Shown here: piece after piece, positions 25,343-34,646 of the stretch | Layout of the letters: every line of letters starts with the position of its first letter | Position numbering within the stretch: the stretch's first letter is position 1 | Assembly (NCBI GenBank): GCA_017449215.1 | Contig: JAFSJY010000064.1 | Coordinates: 1 to 64,000, forward strand | Source of the DNA: Acholeplasmatales bacterium | GTDB lineage: Bacteria; Bacillota_I; Bacilli_A; Acholeplasmatales; Anaeroplasmataceae | DNA: 64,000 bases | Direction: 5' to 3' | Made by a program: the position numbers and the translations under genes | The notes under the pieces: model-generated | The model's database searches: none | What the model was told of the DNA's origin: nothing | Seen by the model: the letters and a program-made list of their open reading frames with translations, nothing else

Positions 25343-25858
25343 TTAACCTCTGATTTCCTCAACTGTCTTACCACGTCTTGCAGCAACTTGTTCAACAGTC
25401 TCTAATCTCTTTAAGCCTTCTACTGTAGCTCTGATTACATTAATAGGTGTAGCTGAACCTAATGACTTAGAAAGAATATCTGAAATACCAGCTAATTCTA
25501 CAACAGCACGAACTGGACCACCAGCGATAACTCCGGTACCTTGTGCAGCTGGAGCTAAGAATACTCTACCAGCACCATATACACCAGTTACTTCATGAGG
25601 AATTGTAGTATTTACTGTAGCAACAGTAATAATATTCTTCTTTGCTGACTCAACAGCCTTCTTAATTGCATCAGGAACTTCATTAGCCTTACCTGTACCA
25701 AAGCCAACTCTACCCTTCTTGTCACCAATAACAACAAGTGCAGCGAATCTAAAGCGTCTACCACCCTTTACAACCTTTGTAACACGGTTGATAGTAACTA
25801 CTCTTTCTTCGAATTCAGGCTCTTCAACTTCTTTACGTAGCTTTTCATCTTTAACCAT
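25343..25858 (-). CDS. rpsE: 30S ribosomal protein S5 (uS5)
   Basis: A 171-residue S5, important for decoding accuracy. It has the [21 protein letters not shown] and [19 protein letters not shown] signatures. AAGGAGG precedes the ATG and the gap to rplR is 14 bases. Confidence 0.98.
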   Translation of the reverse strand: MVKDEKLRKEVEEPEFEERVVTINRVTKVVKGGRRFRFAALVVIGDKKGRVGFGTGKANEVPDAIKKAVESAKKNIITVATVNTTIPHEVTGVYGAGRVFLAPAAQGTGVIAGGPVRAVVELAGISDILSKSLGSATPINVIRATVEGLKRLETVEQVAARRGKTVEEIRG

Positions 25859-25872
25859 AATTCGATTCCTCC

Positions 25873-26235
25873 TTAGAACTTTAATCCAGCAGCTCTTGCT
25901 GCATCAGCTAAAGCCTTAACACGTCCATGGAATACATAACCACCACGGTCAAAAACTACAGCCTCAATCTTTAATGCTAATGCTCTCTTTGCAACTAAAG
26001 TACCAACCTTAGCAGCTGCCTCAGCATTGCCACCATTTGCTAGTTTTAAATCTTTATCTAGTGAAGAAGCACTACATAAAGTTTTACCAGTTGTATCATC
26101 AATAATTTGAGCATAAATTTGCTTGTTTGAACGGAAAACATTTAGTCTAGGCTTTGCAGCTGTACCAACAATGTTTTGTCTTATACGTAAATGTCTCTTC
26201 TGACGAGTTACATTCTTTGAAACCTTATTAATCAT
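25873..26235 (-). CDS. rplR: 50S ribosomal protein L18 (uL18)
   Basis: A 120-residue L18 that brings 5S rRNA to the large subunit. It shows [28 protein letters not shown] and the closing [20 protein letters not shown]. It follows rplF by 18 bases. Confidence 0.98.
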   Translation of the reverse strand: MINKVSKNVTRQKRHLRIRQNIVGTAAKPRLNVFRSNKQIYAQIIDDTTGKTLCSASSLDKDLKLANGGNAEAAAKVGTLVAKRALALKIEAVVFDRGGYVFHGRVKALADAARAAGLKF

Positions 26236-26253
26236 ATTAGTACTCCTTTCCTA

Positions 26254-26796
26254 CTACTTCTTAGCAGTCTTACCTTCCTTACGACGAATAACTTCGTAAT
26301 CATACTTAATACCCTTACCCTTGTATGGTTCTGGCTTTCTAACATCACGAATTTCAGCCGCAAATTGACCAACTAATTGCTTATCAATACCACTAATTTC
26401 GATATTAGTGTTCTTAGGTAATACTACCTTTAAACCTGCTGGAATGTCGAATTCAACATTGTGTGAATAACCAGCAGAAATTACTAACTTGTTACCTTGT
26501 AATGCAGCACGGTAACCTACACCATTAATTTCTAACTTCTTAGTGAAGCCTTCTGATACACCCTTAACCATATTGTTAATTAAGGCACGAGTAGTACCAT
26601 GAAGTGTCTTCATCTCTTTAGTATCATTTGGACGTTTAACTGCAACCTCTGTTGCACTAACGCTTATTGTCATTTCGTTATTGAACTGAAAGCTAAGCTC
26701 TCCCTTAGGGCCCTTTACTGTAACGAAGTTATTATCAGCAACGTTTACTGTAACGCCTGCAGGGATGTTAACTACCTTATTACCAATACGAGACAT
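26254..26796 (-). CDS. rplF: 50S ribosomal protein L6 (uL6)
   Basis: A 180-residue L6 with two homologous domains, near the factor-binding site. It opens [17 protein letters not shown] and carries the late motif [15 protein letters not shown]. The 41-base spacer before it is one of the larger ones in the cluster but shows no promoter. Confidence 0.98.
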   Translation of the reverse strand: MSRIGNKVVNIPAGVTVNVADNNFVTVKGPKGELSFQFNNEMTISVSATEVAVKRPNDTKEMKTLHGTTRALINNMVKGVSEGFTKKLEINGVGYRAALQGNKLVISAGYSHNVEFDIPAGLKVVLPKNTNIEISGIDKQLVGQFAAEIRDVRKPEPYKGKGIKYDYEVIRRKEGKTAKK

Positions 26797-26837
26797 TTAA
26801 AACACCTCTTTCTTTTCTTAAATATTTTTGTTTGATA

Positions 26838-27230
26838 TTACCAAATGTAAGCTACAACTTCTCCACCCATCTTTTGAGCACGAGCGTCCTTGTCAGACAT
26901 AATGCCCTTAGATGTAGAGATGATAGCTGTACCTAAGCCATTTAAAACTCTTGGTAATTCTTCTGCCTTTGCGTATACACGAAGACTTGGCTTAGAAATT
27001 CTCTTTAAACCTCTAATAACTCTTTGGTTATCAGCTGTATACTTTAATGTGATTACTGTTTCGTTCTTCTCATCAGCTGAAGCAGCAAAGTCAGCAATGT
27101 AACCTTCAGCCTTTAAAACTGCTAAAATTGCAGTCTTAACATTAGAAGTTGGAACTAAAACAGTCTCACGACGCATTTGATTTGCATTTCTGATACGAGT
27201 TAACATATCTGCAATTGGATCATTAACCAT
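26838..27230 (-). CDS. rpsH: 30S ribosomal protein S8 (uS8)
   Basis: A 130-residue S8, which nucleates the central domain of 16S rRNA and is a known translational regulator of spc operons in other bacteria. It opens [17 protein letters not shown] and ends [20 protein letters not shown] then GGEVVAYIW. It lies 30 bases after rpsN. Confidence 0.98.
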   Translation of the reverse strand: MVNDPIADMLTRIRNANQMRRETVLVPTSNVKTAILAVLKAEGYIADFAASADEKNETVITLKYTADNQRVIRGLKRISKPSLRVYAKAEELPRVLNGLGTAIISTSKGIMSDKDARAQKMGGEVVAYIW

Positions 27231-27260
27231 AATTCGATTCCTCCTTGTATTTTCCTCAGA

Positions 27261-27446
27261 TTACCAGCTTGACTTTTTAACGCCAGGAATCTGACCCTTG
27301 TATGCTAATTCACGGAAACAAATACGGCATAACTTGAACTTACTAATTACAGCATGTGGACGACCACAACGCTCGCAACGAGTATATTCTCTAGCACTAT
27401 ATTTAGGTTTTCTATGATTCTTTACGATCATTGATGTTTTTGCCAT
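27261..27446 (-). CDS. rpsN: 30S ribosomal protein S14, zinc type (uS14)
   Basis: A 61-residue S14 of the short zinc-binding form: C-x2-C (CERCGRP) and C-x2-C (CRICFREL). This type is constitutive in low-GC Gram-positives, whereas a longer zinc-free copy, when present, lies elsewhere. It follows rplE by 16 bases. Confidence 0.97.
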   Translation of the reverse strand: MAKTSMIVKNHRKPKYSAREYTRCERCGRPHAVISKFKLCRICFRELAYKGQIPGVKKSSW

Positions 27447-27462
27447 AGTTTATATTCCTCTC

Positions 27463-28002
27463 TTACTTTCTAAAAGGCATACCCATTAAACTTAGTAATG
27501 AACGGCCTTCTTCATCTGTACTTGCTGTAGTAACGATAACAATATCCATACCACGAATCTTCTTGATCTTATCAAAGTTAATTTCTGGGAAAATTAACTG
27601 TTCCTTTACACCTAAAGTGTAGTTTCCACGACCATCAAATGCGTTTGGATTTACACCACGGAAATCACGAACACGTGGAAGTGAAATTGAAACTAGCTTG
27701 TCAAAGAACTGATACATTCTTTCGCCTCTTAAAGTTACCTTGCAGCCGATAGGCATACCTTCACGTAACTTGAAGTTAGCGATAGACTTCTTTGCCTTTG
27801 TTACTACTGGCTTTTGACCAGCAATAAGAGTTAATTCCTCAACAGCATCGTCTAATACCTTAGAGTTAGCAACTGCGTCGCCACAACCCATATTAATTAC
27901 AATCTTCTCTAGCTTAGGGATTTGCATAGAAGATGTATAATTGAACTTGTTAACTAATTCTGCCTTAACAGTATTGTTGTACTTTTCTTGTAAACGATTC
28001 AT
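27463..28002 (-). CDS. rplE: 50S ribosomal protein L5 (uL5)
   Basis: A 179-residue L5, which binds 5S rRNA in the central protuberance. It has [31 protein letters not shown] and [17 protein letters not shown]. The gap to rplX is 23 bases with a GGAGG site. Confidence 0.98.
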   Translation of the reverse strand: MNRLQEKYNNTVKAELVNKFNYTSSMQIPKLEKIVINMGCGDAVANSKVLDDAVEELTLIAGQKPVVTKAKKSIANFKLREGMPIGCKVTLRGERMYQFFDKLVSISLPRVRDFRGVNPNAFDGRGNYTLGVKEQLIFPEINFDKIKKIRGMDIVIVTTASTDEEGRSLLSLMGMPFRK

Positions 28003-28025
28003 TATAGTATCCTCCTTCCCTAATC

Positions 28026-28367
28026 CTACTTGAATTCATATCCAGACTTAACAGCAACTCTAACCTTACTACCGTCTTCATTAACCTTAGTATGAACACG
28101 AGTTGGCTTGTTAGTCTTAGGATCTAATAACATAACATTAGATGCATCAATTGGAGCCTCAACTTCAATAATGCCACCCTCTTGATTAGCCTGAGTTGGC
28201 TTCTGGTGCTTCTTAACTTTATTAACACCTTCAACTACAACCTTGTTTGTAGAAGGATAAACCTTTAAAACTTTACCAGTTGTAGGTACTTTATTACCTT
28301 TTTTGTCTGTAGTAAATCTATCTTTACCAGCGATTACTACTACTGTATCTCCAGTTTTAATGTTCAT
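28026..28367 (-). CDS. rplX: 50S ribosomal protein L24 (uL24)
   Basis: A 113-residue L24, an assembly initiator with an N-terminal KOW motif ([16 protein letters not shown]) and the conserved [16 protein letters not shown] stretch. A short insertion ([12 protein letters not shown]) sits in the KOW loop. It follows rplN by 10 bases. Confidence 0.97.
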   Translation of the reverse strand: MNIKTGDTVVVIAGKDRFTTDKKGNKVPTTGKVLKVYPSTNKVVVEGVNKVKKHQKPTQANQEGGIIEVEAPIDASNVMLLDPKTNKPTRVHTKVNEDGSKVRVAVKSGYEFK

Positions 28368-28377
28368 AATTTACCTC

Positions 28378-28746
28378 CTATAGAACTTCAGGAGCTAATG
28401 AGATGATCTTCATGAAATCCTTCTCACGTAATTCCTTAGCTACTGGTCCGAAAATACGAGTACCACGTGGAGTCTTGTCTTCACGAATGATTACTGCTGC
28501 ATTTTCATCAAACTTAATATATGCACCATTTGGTCTATGTACACCAGCCTTAGTACGAACGATAACGGCTTTTACAACGTCACCCTTCTTAACTGTACCA
28601 TTTGGAGCTGCTTCCTTAACAGAGCATACAACGATATCACCAACGTTAGCATATCTATGTAATGCACCACCAAGAACCTTAATAATTAATAATTCACGAG
28701 CGCCACTGTTATCAGCGACTTTTAATCTTGTTTCCTGCTGAACCAT
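28378..28746 (-). CDS. rplN: 50S ribosomal protein L14 (uL14)
   Basis: A 122-residue L14 of full length, at the subunit interface. It carries [22 protein letters not shown] and the closing [25 protein letters not shown]. It lies 14 bases after rpsQ. Confidence 0.98.
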   Translation of the reverse strand: MVQQETRLKVADNSGARELLIIKVLGGALHRYANVGDIVVCSVKEAAPNGTVKKGDVVKAVIVRTKAGVHRPNGAYIKFDENAAVIIREDKTPRGTRIFGPVAKELREKDFMKIISLAPEVL

Positions 28747-28760
28747 AATAAGTTACCCCC

Positions 28761-29021
28761 TTATATAGTTTCCTTAACCTTAACTACTTCAACAAGTACA
28801 TAGTGTACTGTCTTAGATAGAGGTCTAGTTTCCATGAATCTTACAACATCGCCAATCTTAGCTGTATTGTTCTCATCATGTACATGAAACTTAGTTGATT
28901 TCTTTGTTCTTTTACCATAAATAGGATGTATACCGAAAGTATCAACAGAAACAACAATTGTCTTATCCATCTTATCAGATACTACTGTACCTTGGAAAAA
29001 TTTACGAGTATTACGTTCCAT
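28761..29021 (-). CDS. rpsQ: 30S ribosomal protein S17 (uS17)
   Basis: An 86-residue OB-fold S17 with [19 protein letters not shown] and the [19 protein letters not shown] stretch. It follows rpmC by 11 bases. Confidence 0.98.
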   Translation of the reverse strand: MERNTRKFFQGTVVSDKMDKTIVVSVDTFGIHPIYGKRTKKSTKFHVHDENNTAKIGDVVRFMETRPLSKTVHYVLVEVVKVKETI

Positions 29022-29032
29022 GTTGCTTCCTC

Positions 29033-29245
29033 CTACTTTGAAACCTTGCTAGCATTTTCTTTTTCAGTAATAACTGTCTTCATTCTAGCGATAGTTCTCT
29101 TAATTTCACCGATACGAGCTGGCTTTTCAATGTTTCCTAAAGCAGCCTGAAATTTTAAATTGAATAATTCTTCCTTTAAATCAGCGATCTTCTTATTGAT
29201 TTCTTCAACTGATAAAGCACGAATCTTTGTCATTGTATCTTTCAT
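29033..29245 (-). CDS. rpmC: 50S ribosomal protein L29 (uL29)
   Basis: A 70-residue two-helix L29 at the exit tunnel, where SRP and trigger factor dock. [20 protein letters not shown] and [14 protein letters not shown] are typical. The first ATG is used here because GGTGA lies 6 bases upstream. Confidence 0.97.
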   Translation of the reverse strand: MKDTMTKIRALSVEEINKKIADLKEELFNLKFQAALGNIEKPARIGEIKRTIARMKTVITEKENASKVSK

Positions 29246-29255
29246 TGCTCGTCAC

Positions 29256-29663
29256 CTACTTCTTACAAATAATTTTAGTTGTACATGGTAGCTTGTGAGA
29301 AGCTAAACGTAAAGCTTCACGTGCGATGTCATCAGCTACACCATCAACTTCAAATAAAATTACATCTTTCTTAACTACTGCAACCCATACTTCTGGAGCA
29401 CCCTTACCTGAACCCATACGTACAGCTAATGGCTTTTTAGTCTTAGAAATATGAGGGAATACTTTAATCCAAACTTGTCCTTGACGGTTCATCTTACGAG
29501 TGATTGCTACTCTGGCAGCCTCTAATTGATTAGAAGTTAACCAACAACCCTCAGTTGCAACGATACCATAAGAACCAAATGCTAATTCAGTACCGCCCTT
29601 AGCATGACCAGAGTAATAAACTCTGTGTGGACGACGATACTTTACTCTTTTAGGCATTAACAT
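29256..29663 (-). CDS. rplP: 50S ribosomal protein L16 (uL16)
   Basis: A 135-residue L16 near the peptidyl-transferase centre. It has [12 protein letters not shown], the [23 protein letters not shown] region and [18 protein letters not shown]. The start at 29663 fits the GGAGG spacing better than the ATG two codons later. Confidence 0.98.
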   Translation of the reverse strand: MLMPKRVKYRRPHRVYYSGHAKGGTELAFGSYGIVATEGCWLTSNQLEAARVAITRKMNRQGQVWIKVFPHISKTKKPLAVRMGSGKGAPEVWVAVVKKDVILFEVDGVADDIAREALRLASHKLPCTTKIICKK

Positions 29664-29665
29664 AA

Positions 29666-30397
29666 TTACTTAGCCTCCTTTGAGTTCTCTTTAGCTGGAG
29701 CTGGCTTTCTAACAGCTTTCTTAACAGGCTTCTTTTCTTCGAATGCCTTTGGAGTAATACCAAATACTTCACCCTTATAAATCCAAACCTTAATACCAAG
29801 CTTACCATATGTAGTATGAGCTTCAGCTACAGCATAATCTACGTCAGCACGTAAAGTTTGTAGAGGAACTTGTCCTTCATTATAACCTTCTGAACGTGCC
29901 ATTTCAGCGCCACCTAAACGACCTGAAATTAATGTCTTAGCACCCTTAGCGCCAGACTTCATTGCTCTTTGAATTGCAACCTTCTGAACACGACGGAAAG
30001 ATGCTCTTGCCTCTAATTGTTCAGCGATTGACTTTGCTACTAATGTAGCATCTAATTCAGGCTTCTTAATTTCAACAACATTAAGAATAATTTCCTTCTT
30101 AGTTAAATAAGCTAATTCCTTAACAACCTTGTTCTTAGTTTCAGCTTCTTTACCAATTACAACACCTGGCTTACCAGTGTATAATGTAATCTTAACACGA
30201 TCCTTATTAGCAGCCTTTAATCTTTCGATTACAACACGTGATACAGCTGCCTTAGCATATACTTCATCAAGGTAGCCACGAATCTTAAGATCTTCGTGTA
30301 AAAGATCTGCTACCTTAGTTTTATCAGCATACCAAGATGCATCCCAGTCACGGTTGATACCAACACGTAAACCTACTGGACTAACTTTTTGACCCAT
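29666..30397 (-). CDS. rpsC: 30S ribosomal protein S3 (uS3)
   Basis: A 243-residue S3 at the mRNA entry channel. It opens [25 protein letters not shown], has the KH-domain [10 protein letters not shown] and the late [27 protein letters not shown]. The C-terminus adds a Lys/Pro/Ala-rich tail. Two bases separate it from rplP. Confidence 0.98.
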   Translation of the reverse strand: MGQKVSPVGLRVGINRDWDASWYADKTKVADLLHEDLKIRGYLDEVYAKAAVSRVVIERLKAANKDRVKITLYTGKPGVVIGKEAETKNKVVKELAYLTKKEIILNVVEIKKPELDATLVAKSIAEQLEARASFRRVQKVAIQRAMKSGAKGAKTLISGRLGGAEMARSEGYNEGQVPLQTLRADVDYAVAEAHTTYGKLGIKVWIYKGEVFGITPKAFEEKKPVKKAVRKPAPAKENSKEAK

Positions 30398-30408
30398 GTT
30401 TCTACCTC

Positions 30409-30750
30409 CTACTTGCTTTCTTTCTCAGCTACGATAATAGTAATGTTAGAGAATCTCTTGATGATTACATCACCACGACCCTTAGCACGTGGTAACATTC
30501 TCTTCATTCTTAAACCATCATTAACGTATGCTGTCTTAACATATAGATTGTTTACATCCATATTATTATTGTGTTCTGCATTTGCGATAGCAGAATTTAA
30601 TACTTTTAATACATCCTCAGTAACTTGCTTGTTAGTTAATTTTAGGATTGCCTGTGCTTCAGCTACATCCTTATTACGGATTAGGTCAACAACTAGGCGA
30701 GCCTTACGAGGAGTACACTTAACGTTCTTTGCAATTGCTTTTGCTTCCAT
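30409..30750 (-). CDS. rplV: 50S ribosomal protein L22 (uL22)
   Basis: A 113-residue L22 whose long beta-hairpin lines the exit tunnel. [20 protein letters not shown] and [21 protein letters not shown] are diagnostic. It follows rpsS by 21 bases. Confidence 0.98.
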   Translation of the reverse strand: MEAKAIAKNVKCTPRKARLVVDLIRNKDVAEAQAILKLTNKQVTEDVLKVLNSAIANAEHNNNMDVNNLYVKTAYVNDGLRMKRMLPRAKGRGDVIIKRFSNITIIVAEKESK

Positions 30751-30771
30751 TTTAGTTTATCTCCCTTATTA

Positions 30772-31050
30772 TTATCTTGATGCTTTCTTATCGTCTGCGT
30801 CATGACCACGGTAAGTTCTAGTTGGAGCGAATTCACCTAACTTATGACCTACCATATCTTCTGTAATATATACTGGAACATGCTCACGACCATTGTAAAC
30901 CGCAATTGTTAAACCAACAAATGATGGGAATACAGTTGATCTACGTGACCAAGTCTGAATTACTTTCTTATCACCAGTCTCATTAGCCTTCTCAACCTTC
31001 TTTAATAGATGGTCATCAGCGAATGGACCCTTTTTAATTGAACGAGCCAT
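30772..31050 (-). CDS. rpsS: 30S ribosomal protein S19 (uS19)
   Basis: A 92-residue S19 of the head. It has [34 protein letters not shown] and the [16 protein letters not shown] tail. It follows rplB by 11 bases. Confidence 0.98.
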   Translation of the reverse strand: MARSIKKGPFADDHLLKKVEKANETGDKKVIQTWSRRSTVFPSFVGLTIAVYNGREHVPVYITEDMVGHKLGEFAPTRTYRGHDADDKKASR

Positions 31051-31061
31051 ATTGTTCCCTC

Positions 31062-31895
31062 CTACTTATCATTTCTTCTACGAACTATTAGTTTGTTAGA
31101 AGCTTTCTTATGCTTACGAGTCTTTAAGCCTAATGCTGGCTTGCCCCATGGAGTCATTGGAGAAGGACGACCAACTGGACACTTACCTTCACCACCTCCG
31201 TGTGGGTGGTCATTAGGGTTCATAACTGAACCACGAACTTCTGGTCTTAAGCCCATATGACGAGCTCTACCAGCTTTACCAATTCTTACTAATTCATGAG
31301 ATTCGTTACCTACAACACCGATTGTAGCCTTGCAAGTACCTAAAATCTTTCTAACTTCGCCAGAACCAAGACGAATAATAACATATTGTGATTCACGACC
31401 TAAGATTTGAGCAGAAACACCAGCACTACGTGCTAATTGTCCACCCTTACCAGGATGTAATTCAATATTGTGAATTAATGAACCTACTGGAATATTTACG
31501 ATAGGTAATGCATTACCATCCTTAATATCAGCATTTTCACCAGACATTAACTTTGTTCCTACTGTTAATCCCTTAGGAGCAAGAATATATCTCTTCTCAC
31601 CATCAGCATATACTAATAAAGCGATATTTGCTGATCTGTTTGGATCGTACTCGATTGACTTAACAGTTGCAGGAACACCGTCCTTGTTTCTCTTAAAGTC
31701 AATAATACGATACTTTTGTCTTACACCGCCACCTTGATGACGAACTGTAATCTTTCCTGTATTATTACGTCCACCCTTAGAATTCTTTACAGCTAAAAGT
31801 GACTTTTCAGGAGTTGTAGTAGTAATTTCATCAAAAATTAATACTGACATGTTACGTCTACCATTAGACGTTGGCTTATACTTTCTAACTGCCAT
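31062..31895 (-). CDS. rplB: 50S ribosomal protein L2 (uL2)
   Basis: A 277-residue L2, needed for subunit joining and peptidyl transfer. It carries the opening [16 protein letters not shown], and the C-terminal signature [20 protein letters not shown] with the conserved His. It follows rplW by 19 bases. Confidence 0.98.
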   Translation of the reverse strand: MAVRKYKPTSNGRRNMSVLIFDEITTTTPEKSLLAVKNSKGGRNNTGKITVRHQGGGVRQKYRIIDFKRNKDGVPATVKSIEYDPNRSANIALLVYADGEKRYILAPKGLTVGTKLMSGENADIKDGNALPIVNIPVGSLIHNIELHPGKGGQLARSAGVSAQILGRESQYVIIRLGSGEVRKILGTCKATIGVVGNESHELVRIGKAGRARHMGLRPEVRGSVMNPNDHPHGGGEGKCPVGRPSPMTPWGKPALGLKTRKHKKASNKLIVRRRNDK

Positions 31896-31914
31896 AGTTA
31901 ATATTTCCTCCTAA

Positions 31915-32202
31915 TTAAATCTCGAAAGCGTCGATCTTATTACCGTCAGCTAACTTAACGATAGCCTTCTTGTATGCAGGAGTGAATCCTTCATGTTGAC
32001 CAACTCTTTTATGCTTAGGTAATACGTTGATTGTTGCAACAGATAATACCTTTACTTTAAAAATTTCTTCAACTGCATTCTTAATTTCAATCTTGTTAGC
32101 TGACTTAGCTACCTTGAATGTATACTTGTTGAAGTTTTCCTTAAGGCTCATAGACTTTTCAGTAATGATTGGGCCTTGAATAATATCAAATGCTTTAGTC
32201 AT
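31915..32202 (-). CDS. rplW: 50S ribosomal protein L23 (uL23)
   Basis: A 95-residue L23 at the tunnel exit, a docking site for trigger factor and [26 protein letters not shown] opens it. Its ATG lies one base after the rplD stop, so the two are coupled. Confidence 0.97.
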   Translation of the reverse strand: MTKAFDIIQGPIITEKSMSLKENFNKYTFKVAKSANKIEIKNAVEEIFKVKVLSVATINVLPKHKRVGQHEGFTPAYKKAIVKLADGNKIDAFEI

Positions 32203-32203
32203 A

Positions 32204-32836
32204 TTAGTTTAGAACCTCCTCGAAATACTTAATAGCGCCTTCAGATAATACTAAATTCTTGTATACTAATAATTCATATACTGAAGCGTTGTTTGCATAT
32301 GTATAGAATACATTTGCGATATTTCTAGCTGATAAATTTACTTCTTCAGTAAACTCCTCTTGAGCAACTACAACCATTGTCTTGCCCTCAGCCTTAATAT
32401 TCTCTAAGAACTTAACGAAATTCTTTGTCTTAACTTCGTCAAACTTAATTGCATCAACAGCGATTAATGCATTCTCATTTACCTTATAAGATAATACGTT
32501 CTTTAAAGCTAATCTCTTAACCTTCTTATTTAACTTGAATGCATAGCTTCTTGGTGTAGGACCAAATACTGTTCCACCACCAACCCATTGTGGTGCACGG
32601 ATAGAACCTTGACGAGCACGACCTGTACCCTTTTGTCTCCAAGGCTTCTTACCACCGCCGCGAACTTCGCTACGGCCCTTAGTATCATGAGTACCTTGTC
32701 TCATAGCAGCTCTTTGAGCGTTAACAACATCATAAACTACTTGGTTATTAACATTTTCAATACCAAATACGTTTGCTGATAATTCGATATCTTTTAACTT
32801 CTTTCCAGTCTGATCTAATAATGCGATAGTTGGCAT
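32204..32836 (-). CDS. rplD: 50S ribosomal protein L4 (uL4)
   Basis: A 210-residue L4, which lines the exit tunnel and, in some bacteria, represses its own S10 operon. It has [21 protein letters not shown] and [22 protein letters not shown]. It lies 14 bases after rplC. A structured leader upstream of rpsJ would be its natural target. Confidence 0.98.
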   Translation of the reverse strand: MPTIALLDQTGKKLKDIELSANVFGIENVNNQVVYDVVNAQRAAMRQGTHDTKGRSEVRGGGKKPWRQKGTGRARQGSIRAPQWVGGGTVFGPTPRSYAFKLNKKVKRLALKNVLSYKVNENALIAVDAIKFDEVKTKNFVKFLENIKAEGKTMVVVAQEEFTEEVNLSARNIANVFYTYANNASVYELLVYKNLVLSEGAIKYFEEVLN

Positions 32837-32850
32837 GTTAAATCTCCTTT

Positions 32851-33495
32851 CTACTTAGACGCCTTAACGGCTGTCTTAATTACAACATAACCCTTTTTAG
32901 GTCCAGGTACATTACCATGGATTAGGATTAATTCTCTTTCAGTGTCAACCTTAACGATCTTTAAGTTTTGTAATGTTACAGTTACATTACCCATATGACC
33001 TGGTAACTTCTTACCCTTAAGGTTACCCTTAATAGCACCCATAGAACCAACTTCTCTATGACAAGCTGATACACCATGAGACATTCTTAAACGTTGATGA
33101 TTGTAACGCTTAATTGTTCCTGCAAAACCTTTACCCTTTGAAGTACCTTGTACATCAACGATATCGCCTGCAGCGAAAATATCACATTTAATTTCTTGGC
33201 CAACATTGTAAGCTGTAAGTTCATTTCCTTGAGCTTCTGAGAAACGGAATTCTCTGATGAAGCGCTTAGGAGCAGTGTTAGCTTTAGCAACGTGACCTAA
33301 TTCAGGCTTGTTAGCAAGATTTTCTTTCTTGTTAGTTACACCAACCTGAACAGCAACATATCCATCATTTTCAACTGTCTTTTGTTGTAATACTACATTT
33401 TCAGAACAGTCAATGATAGTAACTGGCACAATATTACCAGCTGCATCGAAAATTTGAGTCATGCCCAATTTTCTACCTAAGATTCCCTTAGCCAT
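32851..33495 (-). CDS. rplC: 50S ribosomal protein L3 (uL3)
   Basis: A 214-residue L3, an assembly initiator that reaches the peptidyl-transferase centre. It has the opening [20 protein letters not shown] and the extended loop with [20 protein letters not shown]. It follows rpsJ by 34 bases. Confidence 0.98.
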   Translation of the reverse strand: MAKGILGRKLGMTQIFDAAGNIVPVTIIDCSENVVLQQKTVENDGYVAVQVGVTNKKENLANKPELGHVAKANTAPKRFIREFRFSEAQGNELTAYNVGQEIKCDIFAAGDIVDVQGTSKGKGFAGTIKRYNHQRLRMSHGVSACHREVGSMGAIKGNLKGKKLPGHMGNVTVTLQNLKIVKVDTERELILIHGNVPGPKKGYVVIKTAVKASK

Positions 33496-33529
33496 TTGAA
33501 ATTTCTCCTTTTATCTTTTTAATATTTTT

Positions 33530-33838
33530 TTACTTCTTTAATACGATGTCTACACCAGAAGGTAGATCAATGTGCATTAAAGCATCAATTGTTTGTGGGT
33601 TTGGATCCACAATCTCGATTAATCTCTTATGAGTTCTTCTTTCGAATTGTTCACGAGAATCCTTGTTAACATGAGGTGAACGAAGGATAGTGAATACCTC
33701 TTTCTCAGTTGGAAGAGGAATAGGTCCATTTACCTGTGAACCTGTCTTCTTTGCGCTTTCAACGATCTTCTTTGCAGATAAATCTAAAAGCTGATGATCA
33801 TAAGACTTTAAACGAATTTTGATTTTTTCTTTTGCCAT
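33530..33838 (-). CDS. rpsJ: 30S ribosomal protein S10 (uS10)
   Basis: A 102-residue S10 of the head. The start at 33838 is chosen because AAAGGAG precedes it and gives the normal opening [19 protein letters not shown]; in-frame codons upstream belong to the untranslated leader. It closes with [19 protein letters not shown]. It is the first gene of the S10-spc-alpha supercluster. Confidence 0.98.
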   Translation of the reverse strand: MAKEKIKIRLKSYDHQLLDLSAKKIVESAKKTGSQVNGPIPLPTEKEVFTILRSPHVNKDSREQFERRTHKRLIEIVDPNPQTIDALMHIDLPSGVDIVLKK

Positions 33839-33974
33839 TTTTGTATTTCTCCTTTCGCCTATAATCGTCGTATAGACTTGCTCCATGGAAAAACCTAACA
33901 CACTGTTAATGACAACACTCTTCGGTGTGTCAGCAACCTTCCACTTCACAGCCATTCATGCTCGATATAGAGCC
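33839..33974 (-). promoter_or_regulatory. Structured leader of the S10 operon (candidate ribosomal-protein leader)
   Basis: About 135 untranslated bases separate the promoter from rpsJ. On the minus strand they contain a GCTC-TATATC-GAGC hairpin, a GACACAC-CGAAGA-GTGTTGTC hairpin and further self-complementary tracts. Leaders of S10 operons are autoregulated by L4 in some bacteria. The structure is suggestive; I cannot confirm the family. Confidence 0.45.
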
Positions 33975-33980
33975 TTTTCC

Positions 33981-34009
33981 ATTATATCAAAGAAAATTAT
34001 CAATTGCAA
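33981..34009 (-). promoter_or_regulatory. Promoter of the S10-spc-alpha cluster
   Basis: -35 TTGCAA (34004-34009) and -10 TATAAT (33981-33986) are spaced by 17 bases. It would drive the cluster from rpsJ to rplQ, about 14 kb. Confidence 0.8.
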
Positions 34010-34035
34010 CTACTAATTTTTTTATTTTTTTACAA

Positions 34036-34072
34036 AGAAAAAAGTGAATCCAAAACTAGTTGAATTCACTTA
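34036..34072 (-). terminator. Terminator of the DUF2188 gene
   Basis: AAGTGAAT (34042-34049) pairs with ATTCACTT (34064-34071), with a T-rich tract on the minus strand. Confidence 0.8.
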
Positions 34073-34091
34073 TATATATTATATTAATAGG

Positions 34092-34565
34092 TTAGAACTT
34101 TCTAATCTTTCCGTCTAAGCCATGTAATAAAACATAACTTCCATCATCCTTATTCTTTGCTAAGCTCTTAGCATAATCTAAAGCTTCCTTTTGAGTATCA
34201 AATAACTTAATTACCTTATCAGAGCCTTGGATAAATACCTTCCACTCTCTACCATCATTATCTCTCTTTGAAACATGATAAGCAGTTTTTCCAGTTGTAG
34301 TCTTTTGTGCGCCACTTCTATCTTGAGTAGGTGTCTTAACAGTCATCTTAGACATATCAACCTGCATCTTAGGCTTTGGAGCTGGTTTAGCTGGCTTCTT
34401 AGCTGGCTCCTCCTTAGGTGTAGCCTTCACAGTAGTAGCCTTAGTTGGTGCTGCCTTCTTAGGAGCTTCCTTTGCTGCCGCCTTTGGAGCAGCCTTTGTG
34501 CTAGGTGACTTCTTTACTGGAGCTGTTGTATCCTTTTTTACTGATGTTGTTGATTTTGTTGCCAT
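34092..34565 (-). CDS. Histone H1-like Lys/Ala/Pro-rich protein with C-terminal DUF2188 domain
   Basis: A 157-residue protein. Starting at the ATG at 34565 (AGGAGG 9 bases upstream), residues 1-75 are a low-complexity Lys/Ala/Pro/Thr tail with repeated AAPKAAAK and KPAKPAPKP words, like the C-terminal tails of histone H1 and bacterial nucleoid proteins. Residues about 95-157 match DUF2188 (YHVSKRDNDGREWKV, KLFDTQKEALDYAKSLA). The tail should bind DNA or RNA non-specifically; DUF2188 is of unknown role. It has its own promoter and terminator and stands alone. A nucleoid-binding role is inference from composition. Confidence 0.8.
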   Translation of the reverse strand: MATKSTTSVKKDTTAPVKKSPSTKAAPKAAAKEAPKKAAPTKATTVKATPKEEPAKKPAKPAPKPKMQVDMSKMTVKTPTQDRSGAQKTTTGKTAYHVSKRDNDGREWKVFIQGSDKVIKLFDTQKEALDYAKSLAKNKDDGSYVLLHGLDGKIRKF

Positions 34566-34600
34566 AATTTTGGTCCTCCTCAATTATTCCGTTCAAAATT

Positions 34601-34629
34601 ATTATACTTTCATAATCACAAAAAGTAAA
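34601..34629 (-). promoter_or_regulatory. Promoter of the DUF2188 gene
   Basis: -35 TTTACT (34624-34629) and -10 TATAAT (34601-34606), spaced by 17 bases, lie in the short gap after mfd. Confidence 0.7.
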
Positions 34630-34646
34630 CATTTTTGAAAAATCAT

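Noticed and set aside
28403-28741. 112-codon plus-strand frame opposite rplN
   Set aside because: It is antisense to a conserved ribosomal gene, has no start signal, and similar shadow frames occur opposite many genes here.
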